Below, piece by piece: positions 63,812 through 64,000 of a stretch of DNA of 64,000 nucleotides. The notes beneath the pieces are model-generated. The model saw nothing but the letters and a program-made list of their open reading frames with translations. It was not told the DNA's origin and searched no databases. The DNA is from Flavobacterium sp. (lineage in GTDB: Bacteria; Bacteroidota; Bacteroidia; Flavobacteriales; Flavobacteriaceae). A program made the position numbers and the translations under genes. Where the stretch lies: positions 124,001 to 188,000 of the forward strand of contig JAIPAM010000001.1 in assembly GCA_021740105.1 (NCBI GenBank). Direction: 5' to 3'. Every line of letters begins with the position of its first letter. The first letter of the stretch is position 1.

Positions 63812-64000
63812 ATGAGTTCTTCGTTCGATAAGTTTCAAAAACGCAGGTTAATTTCTTCCTATTTTTCAGTAGTACTGAGTGTATTTTTAGTTTTGTTTTT
63901 AGTGGGCATTTTAGGTTTGTTTGTACTTAATTCCAAGAAATTATCCGATGATTTTAAAGAACAAATTGCCATGACGGTTTTCTTTAAAGAAGAAGCTCAC
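63812..64000 (+). CDS. ftsX: Cell division protein FtsX, N-terminal 63 residues (runs off right edge)
   Basis: The frame from ATG 63812 is open to base 64000. Residues 1-63 show a basic start (KFQKRRL), one long hydrophobic segment (about 18-40) and the FtsX-like KLSDDFKEQIAMTVFFKEEAH, whose start of the extracytoplasmic domain is typical. FtsX is the ABC permease-like partner of FtsE that activates septal peptidoglycan hydrolases. The gene continues beyond the window. The 235 bases between leuS and ftsX hold no gene; I see only AT-rich sequence and probable promoters. Confidence 0.85.
   Translation, partial: MSSSFDKFQKRRLISSYFSVVLSVFLVLFLVGILGLFVLNSKKLSDDFKEQIAMTVFFKEEAH

Overview
The window is a contiguous stretch of chromosome from a Bacteroidota bacterium, most likely Flavobacterium or a close relative of it in the Flavobacteriaceae. 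The evidence is the low GC content, the repeated occurrence of the Bacteroidota -7 promoter element TAnnTTTG, the near absence of Shine-Dalgarno sequences, an alternative complex III operon, a type IX secretion sorting domain, a TonB-dependent receptor under a TPP riboswitch, and Bacteroidota-specific families (DUF2723, DUF4271, DUF4296, DUF3127, DUF4301). It is mainly housekeeping core genome: no prophage, IS element, CRISPR array or defence island was seen.

Layout. 1-3600: start of the act (alternative complex III) operon on the minus strand, running off the left edge. 3.8-9.1 kb: a SPOR-domain protein, then rimP-nusA-infB on the minus strand behind tRNA-Gln. 9.2-19.5 kb: a large DUF2723 membrane protein, a cysteine-less thioredoxin-like protein, a metallophosphoesterase, polA, a PnuC-like transporter and a LacI regulator. 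19.7-22.7 kb: rplM-rpsI-rpsB-tsf. 22.7-29.2 kb: tag, aat, two PAP2 proteins, DUF3127, a flavin reductase, a histidine kinase, HIT and greA. 29.4-36 kb: a Rieske-like lipoprotein, a riboswitch-controlled TonB receptor, arfB, a kinase-DUF4301 fusion, a PnuC-family transporter and a phosphopantetheinyl transferase. 36.2-42.4 kb: ahcY, then ruvC-hemW-[GIY-YIG insertion]-cyclase-MmcQ on the minus strand, and a flippase-like protein. 42.5-48.6 kb: a T9SS cargo protein, tRNA-Leu, prs, rplY and an RRM protein. 48.7-64 kb: LuxE-like, tyrS, epimerase, DUF4296, dihydroorotase, dolichol-P-mannose-synthase-like, DUF4271, hemD, pckA, DUF423, saccharopine dehydrogenase-like, a zinc peptidase, leuS and the start of ftsX.

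The most interesting structure is at 38758-39250. A small GIY-YIG nuclease gene sits between 21-bp palindromes that are 19/21 identical as inverted repeats. On its promoter side there is a five-copy, 21-bp tandem array of the same sequence. This cassette lies inside an operon, and its outer end supplies the last codons and the stop codon of hemW. A third, solo palindrome of the same family lies after rpsI. This looks like a palindrome/nuclease mobile unit, analogous in logic to REP/RAYT systems, but that is inference.

Other signals worth checking: terminator-like hairpins in the leaders of rimP-nusA-infB and greA; a long palindrome between rpsB and tsf; a decayed duplicate of the tRNA-Leu 3' end; and several proteins that keep a family fold but have lost key residues (the thioredoxin-like, Rieske-like and first PAP2 proteins, and dihydroorotase).
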